Below are positions 62,003-64,000 of a stretch of DNA of 64,000 nt, one piece after another. A program made the translations under genes and the position numbers. Source of the DNA: Astragalus membranaceus (lineage: Eukaryota > Streptophyta > Magnoliopsida > Fabales > Fabaceae); NCBI GenBank assembly GCA_039519185.1, contig JAZGSX010000010.1, forward strand, positions 992,001-1,056,000, written 5' to 3'. The stretch's first letter is position 1. Every line of letters starts with the position of its first letter. The notes under the pieces are model-generated. The model was not told the DNA's origin. It made no database searches and saw only the letters and a list, made by a program, of their open reading frames with translations.

Positions 62003-62255
62003 CATCGCAAATGTTGCAACCTCTAGTGCGTGAGTTAAACTCAGATAGATTCCGATAAACTCCTGCTAGAGTCCCTATATGGGCGAAGAGGCATCGCAAA
62101 TATCGCAACCTCTAGTGGGTGAGTTAAACTCGGATAGATTCCGATAAACTAACTCCTGCTAGAGTCCCTAGACGCGCGAAGCGGCATATCGAAAAGGTCA
62201 CAACCTCTGATGGGTGAGTAAAATTCGGATCGATTCTGATAAACTCTTGTTAGAA
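62003..62255. repeat. 89-bp tandem repeat (right part of split array)
   Basis: Continues the array after the CATCG duplication: units start at 62014 and 62103 (89 bp) and about 62198. Copy 62103 has a 4-bp duplication (AACT) and a 2-bp extension. Confidence 0.9.
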
Positions 62256-62428
62256 TTAACGTTGCCACGAGGCGGTAAGGAATGATACGTTTAGAAGCGT
62301 GGAAAATAAACAAGACGAAGGAAACGTGGATATAACGTAAAATCATCGGTCAAGCTCCATAAAGCAAGGCACATAACGAATTCAACAAGTCAAAGAAAAA
62401 TTACACAATCAAAGCAACTAAGAAATAA

Positions 62429-64000
62429 TCAGGGGGCAATAACATCAAAGTCAACCCCGTTGGAGTGGTATCTGACGATCCTCCCGTCTCGAACGTCATG
62501 ATCAAATTGAAGGACGCTCGACTCTAGAACGTCTTGTGGATACAAACACGGAATATGGCTAATCGCCTTATCGTAGGCGGCATAAGAGAAGTCTATAGCC
62601 TTCCCGGCCACCATCTGCACCCTGGTCTCGGCCTCATCCTTCAGTTTCTTCATATTTTCCAGTTCGGTTTGGAGCTCCTCCACCCTTATCTTGTACCCAT
62701 CCCACTCAGCAGAGGCCTCCGCCTGGTCTTTCTGATAGTGACGGGCGGCCTCTTTGGCCCGGCGAGCGGATTCCAAAGCTTCATGAAGATCTCCCTGAAG
62801 TCGATTCTTCTCCAACACAAGCTGATCCCTCTCCTTGATCAACCCTACATTAAAGAAAAAACAAAAAACAAGAGCACGACGTGGTTCAAGAGGACAAACT
62901 ACAGATATGTTAAAAAACTCAAAGAAATAAGTCAAGAAGAGTACCTGGATGAGATCCGCCCCCCTTCTCAGCTCCCCACTTCGCGTGCAGACTCTCCACA
63001 GCCTTGACCATACGCATGGCAAGTTCGAAAGGGTGCTCCCAGAGGTGATCACACTCTTGCACAGTAAAGCTAATTTCGCCTTCCTCGGTATCCTCAGGAG
63101 AAGGGAGCCTGACAGGAGAGGAGCCATCAGCAGGAGGAGAACGCTGGGTGCAACATTTCTTGCGCTTGGACTGACTTTGGCCCCCCAGGTTGGTAGAACC
63201 AATTGGCGCCCCAGAGGGATCTCTAACAGCCCGTCTCGGCGCTCCTAGACTTAAACGAGGTCCCATGGCGGGACGGACAGGAGTTGACGCTACAGGAACC
63301 AGACTACTAGCCTCATCAGGTTCGAAAGCTAAAGGTTTCCTCCTCCCGGCCCAAGAAGCCAATTCATTGAAGGTAAGTGCAGCGGCCATCTTATCTGCAA
63401 AACAACAATGAAACAAATCAGTAGCGGAAGCAAAGAGCTAAAAGGAGAAAATAAAGGCACACCAATCCAAACGAGTAACCTAAGAGCTCAACAGCCTCGG
63501 GGATCGTTGAGGCCTTTGATAGTTCGCCATACAAAGTATTTTGAGGAGTAGTGGACAAGCGACTGACGATCCTTCTAAGCATACTCAAAGTCCTCAGCTG
63601 GGAAGCTGATAAATCAGACGGGAGGACGCGGTAAGACCAAGTGGTGCGATCAGCTTCTGCATTACACCACCCAAAATGAAATTTATCTCGGATGAAACAC
63701 CCTTGTTCATCAAAAAAGCACATACTATCCACAGCCTTCGGACTAGAGGGGACGAGGTAAAAATACTTAAATCTCCAGTCATGCTGATTATCCGAATACA
63801 CTTGGATTGAACTGAGATGGAGCTATCAGGAAGTGGTTTAAGACTTCCAGTTTAAACGGTGTTAAGATGGGAGAAACCCGCACCTTATAGATCACACTAT
63901 GGAACATCATGAATTTCCGGCCATCAGGAACCCTGCACACTCTGTCATTGGGGTCAATCACCTCAACCCGCCAGTCGCCTCCCAGTAAGTCTTGTTGGTA
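62429..64000 (-). pseudogene. Tat-2 antisense gene, three exons, 5' part degraded
   Basis: Exon 3 (62844-62429): coiled coil (LIKERDQLVLEKNRLQ ...) ending in an LYPQD segment, the counterpart of LYPDL in Tat-1. Intron 2 (62944-62845): CCAG^GTACTC to TTAATGTAG, phase-matched. Exon 2 (63394-62945): KMAAALTFNELASWAG to PFELAMRMVKAVESLH. Intron 1 (63479-63395): TTAG^GTTACT to TTTTGCAG, same place and phase as in Tat-1. Exon 1 (63480 to the window end) has HFLIAPSQFNPSVF, then stops, then DWRFKYFYLVPSS. Compared with Tat-1 about 50-60 residues are missing between these, so it is probably inactive. Confidence 0.7.

Larger units (their letters stand above)
48405..64000 (+). mobile_element. Tat-2, eroded Tat element, host of Athila-C
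   Basis: Gag end, protease and an RNase H scrap (48405-49275), an 89-bp repeat spacer (49604-49955, continuing at 62003-62255) and an antisense three-exon gene (62429 to the window end) follow the Tat plan. RT, most RNase H and integrase are gone through deletions near 49165 and 49275. Athila-C sits inside the repeat array. The 3' LTR would lie to the right of the window. Tat-2 is a different subfamily from Tat-1. Confidence 0.8.

Noticed and set aside
49604..62255. 89-bp repeats considered as a CRISPR-like array
   Set aside because: Units abut with no unique spacers, the host is a plant nuclear genome, and the array sits in the Tat spacer; the split is explained by an insertion with CATCG duplication.

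Overview
The window is nuclear DNA of a flowering plant, probably a eudicot. I see no ordinary host gene, tRNA or rRNA. Essentially every base belongs to Ty3/gypsy LTR retrotransposons inserted into one another. Three lineages are recognisable. Tekay/Del chromoviruses have 2.4-2.7 kb LTRs beginning TGTAAC and ending GTTACA, an initiator-Met tRNA primer site and a C-terminal chromodomain-like module. Athila elements have a tRNA-Asp primer site, a DLGAS protease and an env-like 3' ORF. Tat elements have a second RNase H, tandem repeats after pol and a gene on the opposite strand.

Layout. Bases 1-2320 are the right end of a minus-strand Tekay LTR lying in the gag gene of Tat-1. Tat-1 occupies 2321-3037 and 12699-20404. 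A near-intact minus-strand Tekay (Tekay-R1, 3038-12698) sits in the same gag gene. Tat-1 lies in the reverse transcriptase of an old Athila (Athila-A: 20405-21333, 30764-34404, 42630-43216). Athila-A also hosts Tekay-F (21334-30758, uninterrupted gag-pol, in its integrase) and Tekay-2 (34410-42624, gag to RT deleted, with a solo LTR at 40124-41332 in its 3' LTR). From 43217 come the 3' end of a minus-strand Athila (Athila-B), a Tekay-like LTR fragment (about 46568-48404), and an eroded Tat-2 (about 48405 to the window end). Tat-2 is split by Athila-C (49956-62002), which itself carries a solo Tekay LTR (57240-59906). Six insertions have exact 5-bp target duplications on both sides: CAACC, CCAGA, GTATA, GACCG, CATCG and CAATG.

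How the parts work. The autonomous elements encode Gag with zinc knuckles, protease, RT, RNase H and integrase, which make the particle, copy the RNA from a tRNA primer and integrate the cDNA. Tekay-F has no visible lesion. Tekay-R1 has one frameshift and one stop. Athila-C has a single stop. The other copies are pseudogenised.

Most unusual signals. (1) Several different Tekay LTR families share a layout resembling a plant housekeeping-gene promoter: GGCCCA-type motifs, a GA-rich leader, then a good 5' splice site and a 3' splice site 1.1-1.9 kb away, so most of the LTR could be a leader intron. (2) Family-specific clusters of short GC-rich palindromes occur in Tekay and Athila LTRs and in the Tekay cases fall inside that putative intron. 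(3) Tat elements carry an antisense coiled-coil gene with phase-matched introns and, in Tat-1, a TATA promoter. (4) Athila elements share hairpins after the pol stop and just before the polypurine tract; the latter shows a compensatory base-pair change.
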